Shown: in pieces, positions 41,521 through 50,708 of the stretch | Layout: every line of letters starts with the position of its first letter | How positions within the stretch are numbered: the first letter of the stretch is position 1 | NCBI GenBank assembly: GCA_000701945.1 | Contig: KL370840.1 | Span: 1,082,709-1,146,708 of the forward strand | Source of the DNA: Anaerotruncus sp. MC2020 | GTDB lineage: Bacteria > Bacillota > Clostridia > Oscillospirales > Ruminococcaceae | DNA: 64,000 nt | Direction of reading: 5' to 3' | Notes under the pieces: model-generated | Database searches by the model: none | What the model was told of the DNA's origin: nothing | The model's input: only the letters and a program-made list of their open reading frames with translations | Made by a program: the position numbers and the translations under genes

Positions 41521-41569
41521 TTTTCCTGTACGTTTTACGAAAATATGCCATGTTTAGAGGGAATCGACC

Positions 41570-43819
41570 ATGAAAAGAAAAAATCTTACGGCAGTCCTGC
41601 TCGCAATAGCGATGGCTGCTGCAAATCTCACGACGGGCACAGGGCTCGTCACCTCCGCCAACGACGGCGGTGTAACGTTCGCGCTCGGAGATACGAGCGG
41701 CGACCAGATGGTGGACGCGAAGGACGCCTCGGAAATACTCGCCGAGTATTCGCGCCTCTCCACTAACAAGGAGGCTTACTTCTCGGGCTCGCGCGCAGAA
41801 GCAGCCGACGTCAACAAGGACGGCAGGATTGATTCCTCCGACGCCTCGGACGTGCTGATGTACTACTCATACGTCTCCACGGGCGGAACGGCGGATATCG
41901 CCTCCTACCTCGACACGCTCAAGCACACATACGGACGCGGTACGACTGCGTCCTCCACCGCCGAGACGACCTCAGCAGATACGACGACCACCTCAGCTGA
42001 GACTTCGACCGTCACATCAGCTCCCGCGACAACGGCTCCCGCAGTATCGACCACGGGAACAGCTCCCGCGACAACGGCTACCGCGGTATCGACCACGGGT
42101 ACAGCTCACGAGACTACGGTCTCCACTGCCTCGGCAACCGAGACAGCGACCACCACATCAGCTACAGCTCCCGCCGCCCCTGACAAGGTGTCGGAGATAC
42201 AACTTAGCAATACCAAGTGCACCGTTGAGGTCGGAGAGGGCGCTCTTTCGGCAAATGTTACGATGTTACCGCCCACAGCCGAGGATAAGCGCGAGATATG
42301 GATAAGCAGTGACGAAAGCATCGCGACCGTTGACGGTCAGGGCTGGGTAACGGGAAAAAGCGAGGGAAGCTGCACAATTACCGTAATCAGTGCGAATAAC
42401 CCCGATGTAAAGGCTAATATCGAGCTGACAGTCACCAATACGAAAAAGGTCAGGGAGATAAGCCTCGACCGCAATGCACTCACGCTTGAGGTTGGAGAGG
42501 GCGCTCTTTCGGCAAATGTTACGATGTTGCCGCCCACAGCCGAGGATAAGCGCGAAATATGGATAAGCAGTGACGAAAGCATTGCGACCGTTGACGGTCA
42601 GGGCTGGGTAACGGGAAAGAGTGCGGGAAACTGCACCATCACCGTTGTCAGCGCGAATAATCCCGAGGTCAAGGCTACCGTTGAGGTAACGGTCACGGGC
42701 GGCACGACTACCGCCTCCTCCACGGTCACAACGCTCGCTTCATCAACGACTTCCGCCGATTCAGCGACTACAGCCGTCTCCACAGCGACCGAAACCGCTA
42801 CTGCTACAGCCTCCGAGACGACCACCCAGACCGCAACTACTACTGCAACTGCAACTGCAACAACAACTGCAACAACAACCGTAACTACAATCGCAACTAC
42901 AACTGAGTCAGCAACGACCACCGTCTCCACGACCCTTGACGCAAGCCGCGTTTCAGCAATAGAGCTCAGCGTGACCTCGATAGAGCTGAGCGTGGGCGAA
43001 ATGGGCATCTCCTACGTGACGATGCTCCCCAAGACTGCCGTGAACAAGGACGAGATATGGTCGTCGAGTGACCCGAAGGTCGCAACGGTCGACATCTACG
43101 GCAACATCACCGCCGTAAGCGAGGGCTCCTGCGTCATAACGGTCAGAAGCGCCGATAATAAAAACGTCACGGCAGATGTCAGCGTAAAGGTATTCCCCAA
43201 GGACAAGGTCCGCAGGATAGACCTCTCCGCGACTGAACTTGAAATAGAGGTCGGCGAGCTGGGCATCTCATGGGTGACTATGCTTCCCAAGAGCGCAAAG
43301 AACAAGAACGAGATATGGACCTGCTCCGACGTGAATATCGCCACTGTTGACCAGAATGGCTGGATACGCGGCAGAAATGCCGGCGAGTGCATCGTTACGG
43401 TATACAGTGCCGAGAATCCCGAGGTCAAGGCAGATATCAAGGTCACCGTTATCGCGAAAGCTCCCTTGTACAGCTACATAGTCGAGGAGGAAACGAACTC
43501 CGAGCACACAGCTTTCTGCACTCTCTTCCCCAAAAAGGCTAAGGGAAGCTTCACCATAGAGTACGTGATAATGAGCACGAACGGCAGTGTCCAGACAATA
43601 AAGACCTCTGCTCTGTCTGTTCCGCCTCTCAGCTCATATACAGCCTATCTCAAGGGCGAGACCGACGATTTTGAAGTCTCCAGCTACCTTATCAACAACA
43701 ATACGGGCGCAAGAGCAAGAATAGGCGTTTACCGCTTCTTCGACTGCGGTAAAGGCTGTGAGAGCCAGATAGAGGATATCAACTACGCATTCTACCTCGT
43801 GGACGGACTAAAGGATTAA
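41570..43819 (+). CDS. Secreted protein with N-terminal dockerin and four Big_2 Ig-like domains
   Basis: A 749-residue secreted protein without a recognised catalytic domain. Order: signal peptide (about 1-30), dockerin (about 38-108; loops DTSGDQMVDAKD and DVNKDGRIDSSD, then YSYVSTGG), Thr/Ala-rich linker (about 120-205), two nearly identical Big_2 domains (about 206-375), a second Thr/Ala linker with TATATATTT repeats (about 376-460), two more Big_2 domains (about 461-640) and a C-terminal domain of about 110 residues with two close Cys (FFDCGKGC). Each Big_2 unit has the W-x-S-S-D-x-x-I/V-A-T-V-D pattern. The dockerin resembles that of 36064-37239, not the GH9 dockerins. Likely a cellulosome or cell-surface structural component. 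Confidence 0.85.
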   Translation: MKRKNLTAVLLAIAMAAANLTTGTGLVTSANDGGVTFALGDTSGDQMVDAKDASEILAEYSRLSTNKEAYFSGSRAEAADVNKDGRIDSSDASDVLMYYSYVSTGGTADIASYLDTLKHTYGRGTTASSTAETTSADTTTTSAETSTVTSAPATTAPAVSTTGTAPATTATAVSTTGTAHETTVSTASATETATTTSATAPAAPDKVSEIQLSNTKCTVEVGEGALSANVTMLPPTAEDKREIWISSDESIATVDGQGWVTGKSEGSCTITVISANNPDVKANIELTVTNTKKVREISLDRNALTLEVGEGALSANVTMLPPTAEDKREIWISSDESIATVDGQGWVTGKSAGNCTITVVSANNPEVKATVEVTVTGGTTTASSTVTTLASSTTSADSATTAVSTATETATATASETTTQTATTTATATATTTATTTVTTIATTTESATTTVSTTLDASRVSAIELSVTSIELSVGEMGISYVTMLPKTAVNKDEIWSSSDPKVATVDIYGNITAVSEGSCVITVRSADNKNVTADVSVKVFPKDKVRRIDLSATELEIEVGELGISWVTMLPKSAKNKNEIWTCSDVNIATVDQNGWIRGRNAGECIVTVYSAENPEVKADIKVTVIAKAPLYSYIVEEETNSEHTAFCTLFPKKAKGSFTIEYVIMSTNGSVQTIKTSALSVPPLSSYTAYLKGETDDFEVSSYLINNNTGARARIGVYRFFDCGKGCESQIEDINYAFYLVDGLKD
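42222..42660 (+). repeat. Tandem near-identical Big_2 repeats
   Basis: Two DNA segments starting near 42222 and 42482, 260 bases apart, are nearly identical for about 145 bases. They encode the same 44-residue stretch (EVGEGALSANVTMLPPTAED...GWVTGKS), and differences between them are almost all synonymous. Confidence 0.9.
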
Positions 43820-43824
43820 AAAAT

Positions 43825-43865
43825 AAGACGTCAAGGGAAGGTTTTTCTCCTTCTCATGACGTCTT
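43825..43865. terminator. Bidirectional terminator between Big_2 gene and glgP
   Basis: AAGACGTCA (43825-43833) pairs with TGACGTCTT (43857-43865), with inner GGGA/TCCT-type pairing; T runs flank both sides (TTTTTTA on plus; TTAATCC/TTTTTTA on minus). It serves the convergent genes. Confidence 0.85.
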
Positions 43866-43870
43866 TTTTA

Positions 43871-46213
43871 TTACTTGATATTCCAGATGTTCTCCGCGTA
43901 GTCCGCAATAGTCCTGTCAGAGCTGAACTTGCCCGCATTGCACATATTCAGCCACTGCCTGCGCGCGAATGCAGTCCTGTCGTTCGCGTAGTCATAGATA
44001 CAGCGCAGCTTTGTCTCCACGTAGCTCCTGATGTCGCCGAGGAGGTAGTAGTGGTCGGGAGCGTGCCAGCTCGCACCGTCGAGCAGCGACATATACAGCT
44101 CGCGGAAGCCGCCGCTTCCGCCGTCGGAGACTGTGCCGTCTATGAGGGACGATACCACGCGCTTTATCATCTTGTCCTCCGCAAAAGCTCTGCGGCTGTC
44201 GTACTCGGGGACGATGCGCTCGAGGTCTTCAACTCGTGCGCCGAAGATGTAGTTGTTCTCCTCGCCCGCCTCCTGCACTATCTCGATGTTGGCGCCGTCG
44301 TAGGTGCCGAGGGTTACGGCTCCGTTGAGCATGAGCTTCATATTGCCCGTGCCCGATGCCTCCGTGCCCGCGGTCGATATCTGCTCGGAGACGTCAGCCG
44401 CCGCAACGAGCTTCTCCGCGTAGGAGACGTTGTAATTCTGCACGAATACGACCTTGATGAGGTCGCGGGTGTCGGGGTCGGAGGACACGATGCGCCCTAT
44501 CTCGTTGATATACTTGATGATAGCCTTTGCACGCCTGTAGCCCGGAGCCGACTTCGCACCGAAAATGAACGTCGTGGGCTTGAAATCGGTGATGCTGCCG
44601 TCCTTGATGCCGTAGTAAATCCACAAAATCGAGAACGCATTGAGCAGCTGGCGCTTGTACTCGTGGAGGCGCTTTATCTGAATGTCGAACACGGAGCTCG
44701 GGTCGATGCTGACGCCCTCGCGCTCCTTGATGAAGTCGGCAAGCTGCTGCTTTTTCGCCTGCTTGATGCCGATGAAGCTGTCAAGCACTGCGCTGTCGTC
44801 CGCGTACTTGCTCAGCTCGCGGAGCTGCGAGAGGTCGGTCAGCCAGCCGTCGCCTATCTTATCAGTGATGAGCTGCGAGAGCTCGGTGTTGCAGAGCGCG
44901 AGCCAGCGGCGCTGAGTGATGCCGTTCGTCTCGTTGCGGAAGCGCTCGGGATAGAGGCTGTACCAGTCCGCGAGGACGGAATCGCGCAGTATCTGCGTGT
45001 GTATCTCCGCGACGCCGTTGATGTGGCTCGAGGCGTAGCACGCCATGTCCGCCATGTGTATGAGCTCGCCCTTGATTATCTTTATGCGGTCAGTCTTGTC
45101 CTTCTGTACGCCAGCCGCGTACATCTCCGCGATGAGCTCCTCGTTTATCTGTATGATTATCTCGTATATGCGCGGGAGCACCTCCTCGACAAGCCCTGTC
45201 CACCACTTCTCGAGAGCCTCCTGCATAACGGTGTGGTTGGTGTAGTTGAACACCTTTTTCGCTGTAGCAAGCGCTTTCTCGAACGTCCAGCCCTCGTTGT
45301 CGACGAGCTGGCGTATCAGCTCGGGGATAGAAATGACGGGGTGGGTGTCGTTGAGCTGCACGGAGATGTAGTCCGCGAGGTTGTCGAGAGTGCCGAAGCG
45401 TGCCTTGTGCTTGCGGAGAATGTCCGTCAGTGACGCACAGCTGAAGAAATACTGCTGCTTCAGTCGGAGCTTCTTGCCCTCGTTTGTGTCGTCGTTGGGG
45501 TAGAGCACGCGCGAGATGTCCTCGGCGTATACCTTCTCCTTCGAGGCTTCGAGGTAGTCCTGCTTGTTGAAGGTGTCGAAGTCGAACTCCTTGACGGGCT
45601 CAGCCTGCCACAGACGCAGCGTCCCCACATTCTCGGTGCGGCAGCCGAAAATCGGCATATCATAGGGCACTGCCTTGACGGTCTGACCGTTGTACTCGAT
45701 GAGGACGGTGTCCTCGTCACAGCGCCGCGACCACGGGTCGCCGTAGCGTGTCCAGTCGTCGATGTCCTCGCGCTGGAAGCCGTCAACTATCGACTGCTTG
45801 AAAAGTCCGTACTTGTAGCGTATGCCGTAGCCGTCGAGCGGCAGACCGAGAGTAGCCGCCGAATCGAGAAAGCACGCCGCAAGACGTCCGAGACCGCCGT
45901 TTCCGAGGGCGGCGTCCTCGATGACCTCGAGGTCTGCAAGGTCGAGCCCGAGCTCCCTGAACGCGTCATTGACCTCGCCGTAAATGCCGAGGCAGAGCAG
46001 ATTGTTGAACACCGCGCGTCCCACAAGGAACTCCATAGAGAGGTAGGCGGCGCGGCGCTTGGAGAGGTGCTCCGCGCGGGCGCTGTCCCACTGCTGTGCG
46101 TAGAGCTCCATGACCGTCTCGCCGAGCGCGTTGTGGAGCTGCTGGGGCGTCGCGGACTTGATATCCTTGGGCAGTCTGCCCGTGAATTTCTCGATAAATA
46201 CCTTCTTATCCAT
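43871..46213 (-). CDS. glgP: Glycogen/maltodextrin phosphorylase
   Basis: PLP-dependent GT35 enzyme releasing glucose 1-phosphate from alpha-glucans. The 780 residues show GNGGLGRLAACFLDS, YGIRYKYGLF, the PLP-binding region EASGTGNMKLMLNG (about 620) and TLGTYDGANIEI. The start at 46213 is preferred over the adjacent ATG at 46216 because GGAGG then has six-base spacing. It is downstream of a lipoprotein gene and malQ on the same strand, forming a glucan utilisation cluster. Confidence 0.97.
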   Translation of the reverse strand: MDKKVFIEKFTGRLPKDIKSATPQQLHNALGETVMELYAQQWDSARAEHLSKRRAAYLSMEFLVGRAVFNNLLCLGIYGEVNDAFRELGLDLADLEVIEDAALGNGGLGRLAACFLDSAATLGLPLDGYGIRYKYGLFKQSIVDGFQREDIDDWTRYGDPWSRRCDEDTVLIEYNGQTVKAVPYDMPIFGCRTENVGTLRLWQAEPVKEFDFDTFNKQDYLEASKEKVYAEDISRVLYPNDDTNEGKKLRLKQQYFFSCASLTDILRKHKARFGTLDNLADYISVQLNDTHPVISIPELIRQLVDNEGWTFEKALATAKKVFNYTNHTVMQEALEKWWTGLVEEVLPRIYEIIIQINEELIAEMYAAGVQKDKTDRIKIIKGELIHMADMACYASSHINGVAEIHTQILRDSVLADWYSLYPERFRNETNGITQRRWLALCNTELSQLITDKIGDGWLTDLSQLRELSKYADDSAVLDSFIGIKQAKKQQLADFIKEREGVSIDPSSVFDIQIKRLHEYKRQLLNAFSILWIYYGIKDGSITDFKPTTFIFGAKSAPGYRRAKAIIKYINEIGRIVSSDPDTRDLIKVVFVQNYNVSYAEKLVAAADVSEQISTAGTEASGTGNMKLMLNGAVTLGTYDGANIEIVQEAGEENNYIFGARVEDLERIVPEYDSRRAFAEDKMIKRVVSSLIDGTVSDGGSGGFRELYMSLLDGASWHAPDHYYLLGDIRSYVETKLRCIYDYANDRTAFARRQWLNMCNAGKFSSDRTIADYAENIWNIK

Positions 46214-46262
46214 CATTTTCCTCCATTATTCATTTACTTCTCACGGAAGTCAGTTTTTCTGA

Positions 46263-47141
46263 TCAAGATACTCTTATCTCTACGTTTGCGCCTTTCAGAT
46301 GATCACGGTCGATGCCTATATCGCCGTATGTCACATCTTCAAGGCTGTCATAATCACTCTGCGGCAGATAGTATACTCCGAGATTGACAGGGCATCCGAA
46401 GCCATCAAGATATATGCTGTTCAGACCGTCAAAGGACGTCAGCTCCTCAGGCAGCTCCGTTCCCTCGGGAAGGAGTATGTCTGCAAAGATCTTGCCCTCC
46501 TGCTGGCAGAAGTAAGAAAAGAACTCCTCATACGTCATTTCGGCAGGTGCCTCAAAGGACAGCCAGGTCTTATACGGAGTCAGTATCCACAGCTTGCCAG
46601 CCTGAGTATAGCTGCGGATATAGTCCCTCGTATGATCGAAAAGATCATCCTTGTACAAGGGGAAAGTATAGTTATCGCTGGTTATCTCATCGCTGTCCTC
46701 TGTTCCGAAAGCTAAAAAACGTCTGCCCTCATCATCCTCAAGCGTATAGGTCGTGGGTTTCTTTTCGGGTATCGGCACGCCGATGAACTCCCACTGAACA
46801 TCTCTGCATATGAAAGTGAAATCTTTGCCGTACTTTGTACGAAGCTTGTCAAGAGCTGCCTGCTCCTCAATCGGTACGTTCTCTATGTGAGAGGTATGCA
46901 GTTCGTCCTCATATTCTTCTTCGCTGACCGCTGATGTCTCAGTGACAGCTTCGGTAACTGTCTCAGCGTGAGTTGTATTTTCGGCAGCAGTTATTATCAA
47001 TGCTTCTTTATTTGCAGTTGTTTCGGTTTCGGCATTGACCGTAACTGCTGTTGGCTCTGATTTTTCCGGTGTTTCAGTATTTTTAGCAGTACAGCCTGTA
47101 AGCATGACTGCCGCTGTAAGTGTTAGAATTATTTTTTTCAC
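46263..47141 (-). CDS. Lipoprotein of unknown function
   Basis: A 292-residue predicted lipoprotein: signal peptide with lipobox LTGC (Cys about residue 17), a Thr/Glu/Ala-rich linker (about 20-90) and a C-terminal domain (about 95-292) that I cannot assign. The start is GTG at 47141, overlapping the malQ stop by four bases (GTGA), so it is translationally coupled to malQ. Its DNA is visibly more AT-rich and less biased in codon use than malQ and glgP on either side, which may indicate later insertion. A role in maltodextrin handling is only suggested by position. Confidence 0.75.
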   Translation of the reverse strand: MKKIILTLTAAVMLTGCTAKNTETPEKSEPTAVTVNAETETTANKEALIITAAENTTHAETVTEAVTETSAVSEEEYEDELHTSHIENVPIEEQAALDKLRTKYGKDFTFICRDVQWEFIGVPIPEKKPTTYTLEDDEGRRFLAFGTEDSDEITSDNYTFPLYKDDLFDHTRDYIRSYTQAGKLWILTPYKTWLSFEAPAEMTYEEFFSYFCQQEGKIFADILLPEGTELPEELTSFDGLNSIYLDGFGCPVNLGVYYLPQSDYDSLEDVTYGDIGIDRDHLKGANVEIRVS

Positions 47142-48610
47142 CTGTTATACATCCTATTCAGTTTCAGTATCTTCTTAGCGAGTTCGGGCGTAAAGTCGGC
47201 TTCCTTCGTGCGGAACTGCCAGTTGTCGCCGAGCGTCGAGGGCGTGTTCATGCGGTCGCCGCGCGGACTGTCGAGAAAGTCCTGCATCTGCGCGCACGCC
47301 ACCATTGCGACGCTCCCCCATGCGGCACGTATCACCGCCATTGGTATCTCGCTCTTTTTCCTGACGCTCAGGTACTTTTTCGCGAATTTCAGCGATTTCT
47401 TGTCCATTGACTCCACCCAGCCGTTGAGCGTCTCGTTGTCGTGAGTGCCCGTGTACGCGAAGCAGTTAGTGGTCGTGAAATTGTGCGGGAGGTAGTCGTT
47501 CTCGCCGTCCGAGAAGCCGAACTGCAAGACCTTCATACCAGGATAGCCGCATTTTGCGAGCATCTCGTGCACCTCGGGCGTGAGGAAGCCGAGGTCCTCT
47601 GCGATGATGTTCAGCCTGCCGAGCTCCTTCTCCGCGAGCTGGAAAAGCTCGTAGTTCGGACCTTTTTTCCACTCCCCGACGGTCGCGTCCTCGTTGCCGA
47701 AGGGAATGGTATAGTAGCTCTCGAAGCCGCGGAAGTGGTCGATGCGGACAATGTCGTACAGCTTCGTCGCCGAGCGTATGCGCCCTATCCACCACTTGTA
47801 GCCCGTCTTTTTGTGGTAGTCCCAGTCGTAGAGCGGATTGCCCCAGAGCTGTCCCGTCGGCGAGAAGTCGTCGGGCGGACAGCCTGCCACGCATACGGGG
47901 CGGCGCTTGCGGTCGAACCAGAAGAGCTTGTGGTCAGCCCACGCCTCGACGCTGTCGAGAGCACAGTATATCGGTATATCGCCGACTATCTCTATCCCGC
48001 AGTCGTTCGCGTACTTTTTGAGCTCCGCCCACTGCCGCGCGAACTCGAACTGCGTGAACTTGTAGAAGCCGATGTCCTTTTTCAGCTCCTTTTTCGCGGC
48101 AGCGACTGCCTTGCCCTTGTGCATGGCGATGTCGCCCTCCCACTCGTACCACGCCTTGCCGCCGTTCTTGAACTTCAGCGCCATAAAGAGCGCGTACTCG
48201 TCGAGCCAGTCCTTGTTCTCGTCGCAGAAGCGCTTGTAATCGGGGAATTTCGACGGCTTGAAGCGCGAATAGGCTATCCTCAGCACGTCGAAGCAGTGGT
48301 CGTAGATGAGGCTGTAGTCGACCTTGTCAGGCTCGCTCTCCCACGTAAAGCTCGAATATTCGTGCTTTTCAAGCAGTCCGTCGCCCTCGAGCACCTCGAA
48401 GTCGATGAAGTAGGGGTTGCCCGCGTTGACAGAGAACGACTGGTAGGGCGAGTCGCCGTAGCTCGTGGGCGAGAGCGGCAGTATCTGCCAGCACTTCACT
48501 CCCGCGCTTTTGAGGAAGTCGACGAATGCAAACGCGTGACGCCCCATTTTGCCTATGCCGTACTCGGACGGCAGGCTTGATATATGCATTATTATGCAGC
48601 TTTTTCTCAT
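47138..48610 (-). CDS. malQ: 4-alpha-glucanotransferase
   Basis: GH77 amylomaltase that rearranges maltodextrins. The 490 residues show ISSLPSEYGIGKMG, KCWQILPLSPTSYGDSPYQSFS, GDIPIYCALDSVEAW, the nucleophile region YDIVRIDHFRGFESYY, the acid/base IIAEDLGFLTPEV and YTGTHDNET. The start at 48610 follows GAGGAGTGAATAT; five extra upstream codons lack a site. With glgP downstream it forms a glycogen and maltodextrin unit. Confidence 0.97.
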   Translation of the reverse strand: MRKSCIIMHISSLPSEYGIGKMGRHAFAFVDFLKSAGVKCWQILPLSPTSYGDSPYQSFSVNAGNPYFIDFEVLEGDGLLEKHEYSSFTWESEPDKVDYSLIYDHCFDVLRIAYSRFKPSKFPDYKRFCDENKDWLDEYALFMALKFKNGGKAWYEWEGDIAMHKGKAVAAAKKELKKDIGFYKFTQFEFARQWAELKKYANDCGIEIVGDIPIYCALDSVEAWADHKLFWFDRKRRPVCVAGCPPDDFSPTGQLWGNPLYDWDYHKKTGYKWWIGRIRSATKLYDIVRIDHFRGFESYYTIPFGNEDATVGEWKKGPNYELFQLAEKELGRLNIIAEDLGFLTPEVHEMLAKCGYPGMKVLQFGFSDGENDYLPHNFTTTNCFAYTGTHDNETLNGWVESMDKKSLKFAKKYLSVRKKSEIPMAVIRAAWGSVAMVACAQMQDFLDSPRGDRMNTPSTLGDNWQFRTKEADFTPELAKKILKLNRMYNR

Positions 48611-48681
48611 ATATTCACTCCTCAATGTATAATTGTATAATCAGACCGTAAAAGCTCATACTATCTGTAAAGAGGTGTGAT

Positions 48682-49059
48682 ATGAGGCTTTCACGATATG
48701 TTTTCGTATTCCTGATGGGATTTTTCCTCTACGCATTTGTGGAGGTCACGGGCAGAGGCTATACTCACTGGACAATGTGCATAACGGGCGGTATAGTTCT
48801 GCTGGTGATATATACGCTGAGCAATCGCCCCGCGACGTCGCTGATACGGACGTGCCTGTTCGGGACGGCGGCAATTACGCTGATAGAGTTTGCGGTCGGG
48901 GTGTTCGACAATATCATCATGGGCTGGGAGGTCTGGGATTATTCGGACATCCCGCTGAACATTCTCGGGCAGGTCTGTCCGCTGTTCAGTCTGCTGTGGT
49001 TCGTGCTGTGCATACCCGCGTATTACCTGTGCAGACACATTGCCAAACAATTAATGTAG
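48682..49059 (+). CDS. Small membrane protein, PF06541-like
   Basis: A 125-residue protein with four hydrophobic segments (YVFVFLMGFFLYAFVEVTG, CITGGIVLLVIYTLS, FGTAAITLIEFAVGVF, SLLWFVLCIPAYYL). The sequence WDYSDIPLNILGQVCPLFSLLW is typical of the small membrane family annotated as putative ABC transporter permease, also seen at 27300-27830. AAAGAGGTGTGAT precedes the ATG. It is divergent from malQ, across a short AT-rich region with TATAAT-like boxes, and is followed by repeat DNA. Function unknown. Confidence 0.8.
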   Translation: MRLSRYVFVFLMGFFLYAFVEVTGRGYTHWTMCITGGIVLLVIYTLSNRPATSLIRTCLFGTAAITLIEFAVGVFDNIIMGWEVWDYSDIPLNILGQVCPLFSLLWFVLCIPAYYLCRHIAKQLM

Positions 49060-49331
49060 GGGCGGCGTCCCGCCGCCCGCAAATTCGCGAAACGGTTACG
49101 GAATTATTTGTAGGGGCGTATATCATCCGCCCGCGCCGTACAGAACAATTCACTGATATGTGATGTAGGGGGCGGCGCAGCCAACGGCTGCCCGTACCCT
49201 CTGTCAGCTTTGCTGACATCTCCCTACACTGTAGGGAGTCACCCGACGCCCCTTTTCAAATTCATCGGCGAAGCCGATACCAAAAGCTAATGGCTAAAGG
49301 CTAATGGCTAAAGGCTTAATTTCGAATTAAA
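49056..49331. repeat. Composite repeat region
   Basis: A mosaic of palindromes starts inside the stop codon region of the previous gene: GTAGGGGCGGCG-TCCCGCCGCCC (49056-49078), GTAGGGGCG...CCGCCCGC (49110-49134), GTAGGGGGCGGCGCAGCC with CTGCCCGTACCC, CTGTCAGC-TTT-GCTGACA (about 49201-49218), CTCCCTACA-CTG-TAGGGAG (about 49220-49238), then the ATTCATCGGCGAAGCCGATA block (49260-49279) and heptamers AGCTAAT GGCTAAA GGCTAAT GGCTAAA (49285-49312). No gene is supported. Confidence 0.75.
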
Positions 49332-50651
49332 TCAATACCCCTCGCTTTTCAGCTCCGCGACGAGCCCTGTATAAAACTCCCGCACGTCGTAATCCTCGAT
49401 ATTCTCGCGCATCAGGTCGATGACGTCGCCGTGGCTCACGCCGCGGATATGTCCCGTATCCACAAGGCGGAAACGCCCGTGCTTGGCGCTTTCCTCCCAC
49501 ACAAGCCCGTCGTTGCGTCCGTTGAGCTTCTTGATGATGAGGTAGCTGATGCACAGCGGGAAGCCTGCCGACAGGAAGCACTTCATCACCGACATACAGC
49601 TCCTGTACGAAACACTCGCAGAATCGGGCATTTCCTCGTTCAGCTCACGCATACGCACGGCGCTGAGGTCGCGCACGCCCGCCATAAAATCGGGGCGGCT
49701 GTCTCCGAGCCTGCCGAAAATCTTGTCATACTTGTGCGCGATGCCGTTCGATATCTTCTCGGGCACCTTCCCGAGCAGGAAGTCCACCATGTCGCAGCCC
49801 ATATGCGGCGTATTCACGGTCGTCAGCGTCGCGACGTACTTATCCATTCCGAGGCAGCTTATCGCGTAGCGCGAGTCAAGCCCGCCCTTCGAATGCGCGA
49901 TGATGTTGACCTTCTCCGCGCCTGTCTCCTCGATGACCTGCATTATCGTAGCTTTGAGCTCCACCGCGCTGTCATGCACCGAGCGCGCCGACTGCTGCTT
50001 GCCGTAGTAGACCACGGCGCCGTTGCGTTTCAGCTCCGCGGGGACTCTGCCCCAGTAGTTGAAGAGCTGCCAGTCGCGGAAGAAAATGCCGTGTACCATG
50101 ACTATCGGGTACTTTGTCCTGCATATCTCGTTCTCGGCACGGGAGTTGTCGAGCTCCGCCTTGTCCGCCTCGAACCAGTACTCGCGCCGCGCCTTTTTGA
50201 AGAAGTGCGCAAGGAGAACGAGGTTCAGCGGGAACATCCACCAGAATATGAACAGCAGCACATAGTCGAGCAGCTTCATCTGCTTCGAGCCTATCGCCGT
50301 GCGGACTATCGCGACGGTGAACGTCAGCAGCACCGCAAGCACGGGCATCACGACCGAGAACGTCTTTGCGACGGCTCCCCTCGGTGAGAACACGATATAC
50401 AGCGCGATGATGACCCACTCGCACAGAATGGAGGCGCCCGTCAGCCATGTGAGGCTGAGTCCGCGCTTGAGCGACCGCATACGGAAGCTCTTCAGCGGTA
50501 CCCTCTCGCTTCGGAAGAGTACCACGAGGTAGGCAGCGCTGATGACGACGGTGAGCATTACTCTCACGCCGACAGGCACACCCGTGAATGTCGTCCACAG
50601 CGGGACGAGGTTATAAAATATCAATAAAAGAAAAAGGTCTAATAATCTCAT
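49332..50651 (-). CDS. Membrane-anchored lipase/esterase (alpha/beta hydrolase)
   Basis: A 439-residue protein with about five N-terminal membrane segments (about 1-160) and an alpha/beta hydrolase domain (about 180-439). VMVHGIFFRDW is the oxyanion region, AHSKGGLDSR (about 258-267) carries the nucleophile Ser, and GVSHGDVIDL probably the His; the Asp is likely in NDGLVW. The fold and topology resemble triacylglycerol lipases and PGAP1-like esterases. The first ATG lies only about 13 bases beyond a terminator T run and has no Shine-Dalgarno, so the true start could be further in. Confidence 0.8.
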   Translation of the reverse strand: MRLLDLFLLLIFYNLVPLWTTFTGVPVGVRVMLTVVISAAYLVVLFRSERVPLKSFRMRSLKRGLSLTWLTGASILCEWVIIALYIVFSPRGAVAKTFSVVMPVLAVLLTFTVAIVRTAIGSKQMKLLDYVLLFIFWWMFPLNLVLLAHFFKKARREYWFEADKAELDNSRAENEICRTKYPIVMVHGIFFRDWQLFNYWGRVPAELKRNGAVVYYGKQQSARSVHDSAVELKATIMQVIEETGAEKVNIIAHSKGGLDSRYAISCLGMDKYVATLTTVNTPHMGCDMVDFLLGKVPEKISNGIAHKYDKIFGRLGDSRPDFMAGVRDLSAVRMRELNEEMPDSASVSYRSCMSVMKCFLSAGFPLCISYLIIKKLNGRNDGLVWEESAKHGRFRLVDTGHIRGVSHGDVIDLMRENIEDYDVREFYTGLVAELKSEGY

Positions 50652-50654
50652 ATA

Positions 50655-50694
50655 TAAAAAAGAAGGGACCGCTGCACCTGTGTGCAGCAGTCCC
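50655..50694 (-). terminator. Terminator of the zinc-ribbon gene, next to the lipase start
   Basis: GGGAC and GCTGCAC pair with GTGCAGC and GTCCC around a CTGT loop (50665-50694); the minus strand continues CTTCTTTTTTATAT and then directly the lipase ATG at 50651. Confidence 0.9.
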
Positions 50695-50708
50695 GCAGTA
50701 CGTAAGTA

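Noticed and set aside
43856..45433. A 525-codon plus-strand ORF opposite glgP, and similar long antisense ORFs at 30699-32030, 33248-34987, 47441-48580, 56560-57969 and 61558-62868
   Set aside because: They are shadows of well-supported genes with strong motifs; their translations are low-complexity and lack domains or ribosome sites.
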